Source of the DNA: Nesterenkonia sp. E16_10
GTDB lineage: Bacteria > Actinomycetota > Actinomycetes > Actinomycetales > Micrococcaceae
Direction: 5' to 3'
Assembly (NCBI RefSeq): GCF_017347085.1
Contig: NZ_JADPSA010000011.1
Location: 1 to 49,206 of the forward strand
DNA: 49,206 nucleotides
A program made the translations under genes and the position numbers. Positions 42,818 through 49,206 of the stretch are shown piece by piece (positions within the stretch are counted from its first letter, which is position 1; each line of letters opens with the position of its first letter). The notes under the pieces were generated by a model. That model had not been told where the DNA came from. It searched no databases and worked only from the letters and a program-made list of their open reading frames with translations.

Positions 42818-43627
42818 ATGGAATCGCCACTGGAGATGGATGAGGCCCTGCGCCGCGCCCTGGAGCGCTTCGCCGATCACCGGCGGATTCTGATCGCCCT
42901 GGACTTCGACGGGTGTGTGGCCGAACTGGTCTCGAATGCCGCCGACGCGCGGCCGGTCCCGGAGAACGCCGCGGCCATCGCCGCCCTGGCCGACCTCGAC
43001 GGAGTCGAGGTGGCCTACGTCTCCGGGCGCTCCCTGGAGTCGCTGCGTGAGCTGGCGCAGCCGCCGCAGGGCGCGCTGCTCATCGGCTCCCACGGTGCCG
43101 AGAAGGACCTCGGCGCAGATGCCCCTGGTCTGGAGCTGAGCACCACCGAGACCCTGGCTCGCGGACAGATCATCTCCACCCTGGAAGAGGTGGCCGCCGA
43201 CGCCCCAGGCGCCTGGGTGGAGCACAAGCCCGCCGGTGCCGCGCTGCATGTGCGCAACGTCGAGGGAGATGAGCTGGGTGAACGGGTCCTCGAACACGGC
43301 CGGGCAGCGTTGTCGCTGGTCGACGGCGCCTATCTGAAGAACGGCAAGAAGGTGCTGGAGTCCGTCGTCGTCCTGGCCACCAAGGGCGAGGGGATCACCG
43401 ATCTGCGCGAGCACACCTCCCCGGATGCGGTGCTCTTCGCCGGCGACGACGTCACCGATGAACACGGCTTCGCGGTCCTTCACGGTGAAGATCTCGGGAT
43501 CAAGGTGGGCGAGGGCGAGACCGCCGCCGGCCACCGGATCGCTGAGCCGAAGGATCTCGCCGGTGTGCTGCGCCTCATCGCGCAGCAGCGCAGCGCCGCC
43601 CACTCGGAAACCCGCCCGACCTCCTAA
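42818..43627 (+). CDS. otsB: Trehalose-6-phosphate phosphatase
   Basis: A 269-residue HAD-superfamily phosphatase that removes phosphate from trehalose-6-phosphate. The nucleophile and acid are D29 and D31 in LIALDFDGCVAEL. VSGRSLESL and the motif IV loop LFAGDDVTDEHGF are also present. It starts 2 nt after the otsA stop, so the two-step trehalose pathway is encoded as one unit. Confidence 0.95.
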   Translation: MESPLEMDEALRRALERFADHRRILIALDFDGCVAELVSNAADARPVPENAAAIAALADLDGVEVAYVSGRSLESLRELAQPPQGALLIGSHGAEKDLGADAPGLELSTTETLARGQIISTLEEVAADAPGAWVEHKPAGAALHVRNVEGDELGERVLEHGRAALSLVDGAYLKNGKKVLESVVVLATKGEGITDLREHTSPDAVLFAGDDVTDEHGFAVLHGEDLGIKVGEGETAAGHRIAEPKDLAGVLRLIAQQRSAAHSETRPTS

Positions 43628-43636
43628 GGACTGCTC

Positions 43637-44908
43637 ATGACGACGATCCCCGGTCTCGGACTCACCGCCTCAGGAACCATCCCTCAGGAGCTCTTGGATC
43701 TGCCCTGGCACCTGCCGCTGGAGGAATGGCCCGAAGATGTCATCGCCGCCCTGCCGCGCGGCATCTCGCGGCACATCGTGCGGTTCGCCTACCTGGGCGG
43801 ATCGGTGATCGCGGTCAAGGAGACCTCCGAGCGGGCAGCCCGGCACGAGTACCGGATGCTGCGTCAGCTGGGCAAGCTCGGCGCCCCCTGCGTGAAGCCC
43901 GTGGCCGAGGTCACCGGGCGCACCACCCCGGAGGGTGAGGAGCTCTCTCCGGCCCTGGTCACCCGGCACCTGCGCTTCTCGCTGCCCTACCGCGCGGTGT
44001 TCAACCAGATGATGCGCAAGGAGACGCTGCTGCGGCTGATCCACGCCCAGGCGCTGCTCATGGTGGAGCTGCACCTGATCGGCTTCTACTGGGGCGACGT
44101 CTCGCTGTCCAACACGCTCTTCCGGCGTGACGCCGGCGCCTTCGCCGCCTACCTCGTGGACGCCGAGACCGGTGAGATCCACCCGAAGCTCTCCACCGGC
44201 CAGCGCGAGTATGACCTGGACGTGGCCCAGGTGAACATCGCCGGAGAGCTGATGGACCTCATGGAGGGTGGCATGGTCGATGAGGACGTGGACCCGATCG
44301 CGACCTCGCACCAGTTCATCGACGCCTACCGGGGGCTGTGGCAGGAGCTCACCGGGGACACCGCCTTCAACCCGGACCAGCAGTGGCTCATCGAGGAGCG
44401 GATCCGACGGCTCAACGAGCTCGGCTTCGACGTCGAGGAGTACGACATCCGCACCATGCGTGAGGACTCCAAGCTGCTGCTGCGCCCGAAGGTGGTCGAC
44501 CCCGGTCACCACCAGCGGCGTCTGATGAACCTCACCGGACTCGACGTGCAGGAGAACCAGGCGCGGCGGCTGCTCGGCGCGATCGACGCCTACCGGGCCC
44601 AGACCGATCCGCATGGCGACGAGGCGGTGGCGGCCCATATGTGGACCCAGCAGGTCTTCCAGCCGCTGATCTCCCAGATCCCCAAGGAGCTGCGCAATAA
44701 GCTCGAACCGGCGGAGATCATGCACCAGCTGATCGATCACCGCTGGCGGCTCTCCGAGCGGGAGCACCGCGACATCGGCCTGGAACAGGCTCTTCCCTCC
44801 TTCATCGAGGAGGAGCTCAAGGGCCTGCGCGATGAGGCGACCCTGATGATCGATCCCCCCGGGGACGTGATCGATCAGCTGGACCGGCTCAACCGCGGCG
44901 AGGGCTGA
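43637..44908 (+). CDS. DUF4032 protein with a protein-kinase-like fold
   Basis: A 423-residue protein. The first 190 residues have the key positions of a kinase-like (WaaP/Kdo-kinase-like) catalytic domain: K61 in SVIAVKETSE, E71 in AARHEYRML, the catalytic D154 and metal-binding N159 in YWGDVSLSNTLF, and the magnesium-binding D175 in YLVDAETGE. The C-terminal DUF4032 part (about 200-423) is mostly helical. It starts 9 nt after the otsB stop, so it is in the trehalose operon. Substrate unknown. Its end overlaps the convergent IclR gene by 20 nt. Confidence 0.88.
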   Translation: MTTIPGLGLTASGTIPQELLDLPWHLPLEEWPEDVIAALPRGISRHIVRFAYLGGSVIAVKETSERAARHEYRMLRQLGKLGAPCVKPVAEVTGRTTPEGEELSPALVTRHLRFSLPYRAVFNQMMRKETLLRLIHAQALLMVELHLIGFYWGDVSLSNTLFRRDAGAFAAYLVDAETGEIHPKLSTGQREYDLDVAQVNIAGELMDLMEGGMVDEDVDPIATSHQFIDAYRGLWQELTGDTAFNPDQQWLIEERIRRLNELGFDVEEYDIRTMREDSKLLLRPKVVDPGHHQRRLMNLTGLDVQENQARRLLGAIDAYRAQTDPHGDEAVAAHMWTQQVFQPLISQIPKELRNKLEPAEIMHQLIDHRWRLSEREHRDIGLEQALPSFIEEELKGLRDEATLMIDPPGDVIDQLDRLNRGEG

Positions 44909-45671
44909 GCCGGCTCATCCGCCGCCCGATCTCCACCGCGGTGCGGCGCATCAGCGGCACCGCATGCCGGACGAAGCCGTCATGCATCCGCCCCGTCGGC
45001 CCAGACACCGAGAGTCCCATGGGCGAGGGTCCGTGTGGGACGACGACGGCGAGACAGCGCACCCCCATCTCCTGCTCCTCGTCGTCGAGGGCGTAGCCCT
45101 GCGCGGCGATCCGCGGCAGCTGCTCCAGCAGCGCCTCCGGGCGGGTCAGGGTCTTCTCGGTCAGCGAGGGCATCCCGGTGGCGGCGAGGATCTCGCGCAC
45201 CCGCACCGGGTCCATCCCGGCCAGCAGCGCCTTGCCGACCCCGGTGGAGTGCAGGTGCGCCCGGCGTCCGACCTCGGTGAACATCCGCATCGTATGCGGC
45301 GAGGGCACCTGGCCGATGTAGACGATCATCTCCGACTCCATGGCCGCCAGGTTCACGCTCTCCCCCAGCTCGGTCACCAGCGCCTGCATCTGCGGCACGG
45401 CGGGTCCGCCCAGCTGCCGGGTGGCAGACTCCCCCAGCGGCACCAGGTTCGCCCCCAGGGCGTATCGCCGATCGCTGAGCTGGTGCACCACCCCGAGGCC
45501 CGTGAGGGTGTGCAGCAGCCGGTGCACCGTAGGTCCGGCCAGGCCGGTGGCGGCCTTGAGCTCCCCGGCCGTGGCGCACCCGCCGAGGCCGGCCAGCACG
45601 GTGAGCAGGTTGAAGGCGCGTTCCACCACCTGCACCCGCTGGGAGTCCGCATCGCGGACATTGGCTTCCAT
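44889..45671 (-). CDS. IclR family regulator next to malate synthase
   Basis: A 260-residue IclR-type regulator with an N-terminal winged helix (QRVQVVERAFNLLTVLAGLGG, GLAGPTVHRLLHTL) and the IclR effector domain (about 85-250, with HSTGVGKALLAG and a cysteine in EMGVRCLAVVVP). It is divergent from aceB, so it is the likely regulator of glyoxylate use, by analogy with IclR control of aceBA and with AllR/GclR-type proteins. ATG at 45671 with TAGAGT seven bases upstream, suggesting a leaderless mRNA. The 3' end overlaps the DUF4032 gene by 20 nt. Confidence 0.9.
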   Translation of the reverse strand: MEANVRDADSQRVQVVERAFNLLTVLAGLGGCATAGELKAATGLAGPTVHRLLHTLTGLGVVHQLSDRRYALGANLVPLGESATRQLGGPAVPQMQALVTELGESVNLAAMESEMIVYIGQVPSPHTMRMFTEVGRRAHLHSTGVGKALLAGMDPVRVREILAATGMPSLTEKTLTRPEALLEQLPRIAAQGYALDDEEQEMGVRCLAVVVPHGPSPMGLSVSGPTGRMHDGFVRHAVPLMRRTAVEIGRRMSRLSPRRG

Positions 45672-45678
45672 GATGCGA

Positions 45679-45684
45679 ACTCTA
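45679..45684 (-). promoter_or_regulatory. -10 hexamer of a probable leaderless iclR transcript
   Basis: Minus-strand TAGAGT (45684-45679) lies seven bases before the ATG at 45671. It overlaps the edge of the dyad at 45683-45720, so the regulator could repress itself. Confidence 0.4.
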
Positions 45685-45720
45685 TGCCAAGAATGGTGTG
45701 AGCGAGAGCACCAAGGCATA
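45683..45720. promoter_or_regulatory. Dyad operator candidate between iclR and aceB
   Basis: Two nested inverted repeats: TATGCC (45683-45688) with GGCATA (45715-45720), and TGGTG (45694-45698) with CACCA (45709-45713). Their axes differ by about two bases. The position between the divergent genes suits control of both by the IclR protein. Confidence 0.55.
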
Positions 45721-45781
45721 GTCTTCGGCTTCCGAGGGTTCTCCAGCGTCCACGTTCGTCATCCCTGCAAAGGAGCAGCGC

Positions 45782-47383
45782 ATGAGCATCAGCATCCACG
45801 CCCCCTACGAGGTCCCGGGCAGCGAGGCGATCCTCACCGAGGAGGCGCTGGCCTTCCTGGAGGAGCTCCACACCCGGTTCGCCGGCACCCGGAATGAGCT
45901 GCTGGAGGATCGGCGCACCGCGCAGGCGGCAGCCGCGAGCTCCGGCACCGTGGACTTCCCCGCCGAGACCGCGCAGGTGCGGGACTCCGACTGGTCGGTC
46001 GCGGAGCACCCCGCCGCGCTGCAGGATCGCCGGGTGGAGATCACCGGCCCGGCGGCCCCGGCCAAGATGGCGATCAACGCGTTGAACTCCGGCGCCAAGG
46101 TCTGGCTGGCCTGCCTGGAGGACGCGTTGGCCCCGAACTGGTTCAACGTGATCGATGCCCAGCGCAACCTGGCCGGCGCCGCCTCCGGGACTCTGGAGTT
46201 CACCTCCCCCGAGGGCAAGCAGTATCGGCTGCGCGAGGACCTCGAGACCCCCACCGTGGTGGTGCGCCCACGCGGCTGGCACCTGCCGGAGAAGCACCTC
46301 CAGCTCGACGGGACTCCGGCCATCGGCGCCCTGGTCGACTTCGGGCTGCACTTCTTCCACAATGCGAAGACCCTCACCGAGCAGGGCCGCGGACCGTTCT
46401 ACTACCTGCCCAAGCTGGAGCACTATAAGGAGGCTCGGCTCTGGGACGAGGTCTTCAGCTTCGCCGAGGAGAAGCTCGGGATCCCCCACGGCACGGTCCG
46501 CGCCACGGTCCTGATCGAGACGCTGCCCGCCGCGTTCCACATGGAGGAGATCCTCTATGAGCTCCGCGACCACGCCTCCGGTCTCAACGCCGGACGCTGG
46601 GACTACCTGTTCTCGCTGATCAAGTATTTCCGGGCCTCGGGTGAGCAGTTCGTGCTGCCAGACCGCGCGCAGGTCTCCATGACCCAGCCCTTCATGCGCT
46701 CCTACACCGAGCTGCTGGTCAAGACCTGCCACAAGCGCGGCGCCTTCGCCATGGGCGGGATGGCGGCGTTCATCCCCAACCGGCGTGAACCCGAGGTCAC
46801 CGCGCAGGCCATCGAGAAGGTCCGCGATGACAAGTCGAGGGAAGCTGCCGACGGGTTCGACGGTTCATGGGTCGCCCATCCGGACCTGGTCGAGCTCTGC
46901 CGTGAGGAGTTTGACGCGGTGCTGAAGGACCGGCCGAACCAGCTCGGCCGGCAGCGCGAGGACGTGGACGTCTCCGCCGCAGATCTGCTCGACGTCGCCG
47001 CCGCCGAGGGAGATGTGACCGAGGCCGGGGTGCGGATGAACCTCTACGTGGCGGTCTACTACACCGCCATCTGGCTCTCCGGCAACGGTGCCGTGGCGAT
47101 CCATAACCTGATGGAGGATGCCGCGACCGCCGAGATCTCGCGCTCCCAGGTCTGGCAGCAGATCCACAACGGCACCGTCACCGCCGATACCGGGGTCACC
47201 GTGACCGCAGAGCTGGTCTCCCGGCTGCTCGATGAAGAGATCGAGCGGCTGCGCGGAGAGATCGAGGATGCCGAGGCCTTCTCGAAGTTCTTCGAGCCTG
47301 CGGCCGGGATCGTGCGCGCGCTGGTCCTGGATGAGGAGTACGTCGACTTCCTCACCCTGCCGGCCTATGAGCTCATGCCCTGA
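45782..47383 (+). CDS. aceB: Malate synthase A
   Basis: A 533-residue enzyme of the glyoxylate shunt that condenses glyoxylate and acetyl-CoA to malate. Isoform A features are TPTVVVRPRGWHLPEKHL, GPFYYLPKLEHYKEARLW, the catalytic-region segments VRATVLIETLPAAFHMEEILYEL and GLNAGRWDYLFS, and GAFAMGGMAAFIP. AAAGGAG lies upstream of the ATG. No isocitrate lyase gene is in the window. It is divergent from an IclR regulator. A 13-bp hairpin 13 nt beyond its stop probably terminates it. Confidence 0.96.
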   Translation: MSISIHAPYEVPGSEAILTEEALAFLEELHTRFAGTRNELLEDRRTAQAAAASSGTVDFPAETAQVRDSDWSVAEHPAALQDRRVEITGPAAPAKMAINALNSGAKVWLACLEDALAPNWFNVIDAQRNLAGAASGTLEFTSPEGKQYRLREDLETPTVVVRPRGWHLPEKHLQLDGTPAIGALVDFGLHFFHNAKTLTEQGRGPFYYLPKLEHYKEARLWDEVFSFAEEKLGIPHGTVRATVLIETLPAAFHMEEILYELRDHASGLNAGRWDYLFSLIKYFRASGEQFVLPDRAQVSMTQPFMRSYTELLVKTCHKRGAFAMGGMAAFIPNRREPEVTAQAIEKVRDDKSREAADGFDGSWVAHPDLVELCREEFDAVLKDRPNQLGRQREDVDVSAADLLDVAAAEGDVTEAGVRMNLYVAVYYTAIWLSGNGAVAIHNLMEDAATAEISRSQVWQQIHNGTVTADTGVTVTAELVSRLLDEEIERLRGEIEDAEAFSKFFEPAAGIVRALVLDEEYVDFLTLPAYELMP

Positions 47384-47945
47384 TCAGCAGCTTCTGCAGG
47401 CCACGGCGGTAGATTCGTTCTGCCGCCGTGGCCTGTTGCGCGTGTGGGGCCTGTTGCGCGTGTGGGGCCTGTTGCGCGTTCTGGACCTGCCGGGGCGTCG
47501 CGGCCGGGCCTTGCAGCAGGGCCTGATTCTGCTCGGTCGCCACAGCACCCAGGGCGAAGCGCATCACCACCGCAGAGGTCTCCTCCGCCGAGCTCTGCGG
47601 CCAACCCGCGGCGATCAGGCGCTCAGGCAGCAGTCGCGCCGGCGGCAGGCTCTCGTCCAAGGCGTAGGCCAGCAGGAGCAGATCACCCACGTCACGCAGC
47701 GGCAGCACCAGCTCTCGGAAGCGCAGCATCAGCTCCAGCGCATCGCCGGGCTCCTGCTGCAGCGGCGAGAGGATCTCATGGGCCACACTGCGCAGGAGCT
47801 CCTGTTTGCTGGGCACGTGGTAGTACAGGGCTCCTGGGGCGACGTCGAGCTCCTTGGCCAGCCGACGCATCGAGACGTCCTGGAGACCGTACTGGACCAG
47901 CAGCGACCGTGCAGTCGTGGTGATCAGCTCCAGGGAGAGTGCCAA
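47373..47945 (-). CDS. TetR family regulator
   Basis: A 190-residue regulator with an N-terminal TetR helix-turn-helix (about 5-52: LITTTARSLLVQYGLQDVSMRRLAKELDVAPGALYYHVPSK) and a helical ligand-binding domain resembling TetR_C-type actinobacterial regulators. Near the C-terminus is a QQAPHAQQAPHAQQA repeat, followed by the conserved-looking end YRRGLQKLL. Its last codons overlap the end of aceB by 11 nt on the opposite strand. Targets unknown. Confidence 0.9.
   Translation of the reverse strand: MALSLELITTTARSLLVQYGLQDVSMRRLAKELDVAPGALYYHVPSKQELLRSVAHEILSPLQQEPGDALELMLRFRELVLPLRDVGDLLLLAYALDESLPPARLLPERLIAAGWPQSSAEETSAVVMRFALGAVATEQNQALLQGPAATPRQVQNAQQAPHAQQAPHAQQATAAERIYRRGLQKLLIRA
47397..47435 (+). 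terminator. aceB terminator hairpin inside the tetR coding sequence
   Basis: CAGGCCACGGCGG (47397-47409) and CCGCCGTGGCCTG (47423-47435) form a perfect 13-bp stem with a 13-nt loop, 13 nt after the aceB stop. There is no T tract. The hairpin lies in the last codons of the convergent tetR gene. Confidence 0.7.
47430..47480 (-). repeat. In-frame 18-bp minisatellite in tetR
   Basis: Two complete and one partial 18-bp unit (starts 47430, 47448, 47466; plus-strand GGCCTGTTGCGCGTGTGG) encode the PHAQQA hexapeptide repeat near the C-terminus of the TetR protein. Confidence 0.85.
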
Positions 47946-48031
47946 GGGTGTCAGGTCCTCACGGGATCAGGGGCGGGAGAATCGCGGGCACGACATCGGT
48001 GCTGCGCAGGAGGGGCCGATCCGGGGCTGGG

Positions 48032-48862
48032 CTACAGGCCGTTGTCCCGGAAGAGCTTCTCATCCGGGTCTGTCGTGGACTCCTCGATGAGCCACCGATT
48101 GGTCTGCAGCGCCTGCAGGTTCTTCGAGACAAGAGTGTCACGCGTCTTGGCGACCCCTTCGGCCAACAGGCCGATCTGGGCCTTGAACTCCGCCGCGTGG
48201 CGTGGCTTCTCGCTGTCGGGCAGCCCCAGGAACAGCTCCAGGGTGCGCGGGAGGTGCCGGTGGATGGTCCGGTTCACCGCATCCTGGTGTTCGGGATAGC
48301 GGGACAGGGAGTCCCATCGGTCCACGATCTCTTCGAGTCCGACCACCATCATCCGCAGCTGTCCCTGGGTCGAGGGCGGCAGCTGCGCGGACCGGTTCCG
48401 CACCGTGGCACTGATCTCCGCCAGTTCGGCGTTCATCCGCTCCCGATCGTTATCGAGCCGCTCGGAAAGACGCAGACGGCTCTGCGCACGCCCGACCACG
48501 GCCCCGTAGGTGCCCGCCGCGGCGGCACCTCCGACTATCGTGCCCGCGAGAAGCGCCCAGAGGTTGGGCAGCATGATGAGCAGCATCAGGCCGAACCCCA
48601 GCAGGAAGGCGAGCAGAGGCAGGGCGAGGTGCGTGCGGCGCAGGGCGTCGGCGCCCTGGTGCTCACCACGCGAGAGTTCAGAGCCGATGACGACCTCCTG
48701 CTCATGCTGCTGGGTATCGTCCAAGGATATATGGCGCGGATGGGCAGACTCTGGACGAGGGGTCAGGTAAGGGTTGAACGCTCGGGCAGCGAAACGAACC
48801 CGGAGAGGCAGGGCAGAGATCGGGGAATACTGCCGTCTGGGACACGAGGCTGGGACGCTCAT
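48032..48862 (-). CDS. Two-helix membrane protein with a helical cytoplasmic domain (start uncertain)
   Basis: The confident part is the C-terminal 200 residues: two adjacent hydrophobic helices (HLALPLLAFLLGFGLMLLIMLPN and LWALLAGTIVGGAAAAGTYGAVVG) followed by a charged helical region (RLRLSERLDNDRERMNAELAEIS to the end). The layout recalls XpaC-like ('5-bromo-4-chloroindolyl phosphate hydrolysis') proteins, but the resemblance is weak. The start is unclear. ATG at 48862 lies 18 nt after a tRNA terminator and lacks a ribosome binding site; a TTG at 48724 is an alternative that removes 46 unconvincing residues. No function is claimed. Confidence 0.6.
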   Translation of the reverse strand: MSVPASCPRRQYSPISALPLRVRFAARAFNPYLTPRPESAHPRHISLDDTQQHEQEVVIGSELSRGEHQGADALRRTHLALPLLAFLLGFGLMLLIMLPNLWALLAGTIVGGAAAAGTYGAVVGRAQSRLRLSERLDNDRERMNAELAEISATVRNRSAQLPPSTQGQLRMMVVGLEEIVDRWDSLSRYPEHQDAVNRTIHRHLPRTLELFLGLPDSEKPRHAAEFKAQIGLLAEGVAKTRDTLVSKNLQALQTNRWLIEESTTDPDEKLFRDNGL

Positions 48863-48879
48863 GAAGGGCATACGACAAA

Positions 48880-48917
48880 GGGCCGCTGACACTACATTGC
48901 TGCAGTGTCAGCGGCCC
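48880..48917 (-). terminator. Terminator after tRNA-Pro
   Basis: A perfect 14-bp stem (GGGCCGCTGACACT, 48880-48893, with AGTGTCAGCGGCCC, 48904-48917) with a 10-nt loop, followed on the minus strand by TTTGTCGT. It lies 14 nt beyond the 3' end of tRNA-Pro. Confidence 0.9.
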
Positions 48918-48928
48918 TGATGCCTCTT

Positions 48929-49005
<77 letters not shown>

Positions 49006-49008
49006 TGG

Positions 49009-49047
49009 TTCTGCGTTGTGGAGGCCGCTGGCCTCTACCGCGCAGAA
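49009..49047 (-). other. Stem-loop next to the 5' end of tRNA-Pro
   Basis: An outer stem TTCTGCG (49009-49015) / CGCAGAA (49041-49047), a symmetric 5x5 internal loop, and an inner stem GAGGCC (49021-49026) / GGCCTC (49030-49035) with a 3-nt loop. It ends 3 nt from the tRNA 5' end. It is separate from the rRNA terminator at 49110-49140. Confidence 0.75.
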
Positions 49048-49109
49048 GTTCATCCTATCCAGGAACTCCACCCACGAGCAAAAGCTGCGAAAGTGCTCTG
49101 GATACAGGT

Positions 49110-49140
49110 CAAGCCCGGTCCCACACAGGGACCGGGCTTG
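49110..49140 (-). terminator. rRNA operon terminator downstream of 5S rRNA
   Basis: A perfect 13-bp stem CAAGCCCGGTCCC (49110-49122) / GGGACCGGGCTTG (49128-49140) with loop ACACA, 19 nt beyond the 3' end of 5S rRNA on the minus strand. Confidence 0.9.
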
Positions 49141-49159
49141 AACCCTCTCTACCAAATAG

Positions 49160-49206
49160 TGTCCGGCGGCGACCTACTCTCCCACACACTCCAGTGTGCA
49201 GTACCA
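49160..49206 (-). rRNA. rrf: 5S ribosomal RNA, 3' part (truncated by window end)
   Basis: The minus strand from the window edge reads as the 3' end of actinobacterial 5S rRNA, including GGGAGAGTAGGTCGCCGCCG and the terminal GGACA. The 5' two-thirds lie beyond the right edge, where 23S and 16S rRNA genes are expected. Confidence 0.95.

Noticed and set aside
47430-47480. CRISPR-like direct repeats
   Set aside because: The repeats are contiguous with no spacers, are 18 bp long and are in frame inside tetR, so they are a coding minisatellite. The same holds for the arrays at 3987 and 16572.

Overview
The window is about 49 kb of very GC-rich chromosomal DNA from an actinobacterium, most likely of the Micrococcales/Micrococcaceae kind. 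This is inferred from gene content: a DtxR/IdeR regulator with every DtxR metal ligand, a bacterial XPB helicase paired with a Helicase_C_3-type partner, DUF3027, DUF3263 and DUF4032 proteins, a WXG100 protein beside groEL, and several genes that look leaderless. I see no phage, insertion sequence, integrase or CRISPR array. The region reads as ordinary chromosome containing one large catabolic block.

Layout: 1-476 is non-coding and probably leads into a leftward gene beyond the left edge. 477-14400 is housekeeping: ideR, serC, DUF3027, a cold-shock protein, the XPB helicase and its partner, an OmpR-type two-component system, an orphan WXG100 protein, groEL with two tandem CIRCE operators, and a FemAB-like transferase. 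14039-15362 is a divergent MerR regulator/SnoaL-like pair with a clear MerR-type promoter. 15382-24132 is the protocatechuate/4-hydroxybenzoate block: pcaHGBDC leftward, an IclR regulator, an aromatic-acid MFS transporter, a second IclR regulator and pobA. A short palindrome (core CATTCAATG) occurs in front of the pcaH, transporter and pobA units. PobA makes protocatechuate, and PcaHG, PcaB, PcaC and PcaD carry it to 3-oxoadipate. The later steps (PcaIJ, PcaF) are not in the window.

24194-32153 is an acyl-CoA/branched-chain catabolic block: an SDR dehydrogenase, mmsA, mmsB, an enoyl-CoA hydratase, a MarR regulator, an acyl-CoA synthetase and an acyl-CoA dehydrogenase related to glutaryl-CoA dehydrogenase but lacking its substrate-carboxylate arginine. 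32208-41069 holds a LytR_C protein, DUF3263, ung, a ThrE-type exporter, tRNA-Val, an NAD(P)-binding protein, azlCD, a DHA2 MFS exporter, tRNA-Thr and a membrane-anchored DsbA-like oxidoreductase. 41280-44908 is otsA-otsB-DUF4032 (trehalose synthesis plus a kinase-fold protein). 44889-47383 is an IclR regulator divergent from malate synthase. The right end has a TetR regulator, a two-helix membrane protein, tRNA-Pro and the 3' end of a leftward 5S rRNA, so an rRNA operon lies just beyond the right edge.

Most notable: all three tRNA genes have a strong stem-loop ending 0-3 nt from the mature 5' end and a terminator-like hairpin downstream. groEL carries two adjacent CIRCE elements overlapping its promoter. 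The overlapping pcaB/pcaD junction is built from two unrelated 15-bp in-frame repeats, part of a wider set of in-frame minisatellites. At least eight genes, including all three IclR regulators, show a TANNNT hexamer 6-7 nt before the start codon, the pattern of leaderless mRNAs.
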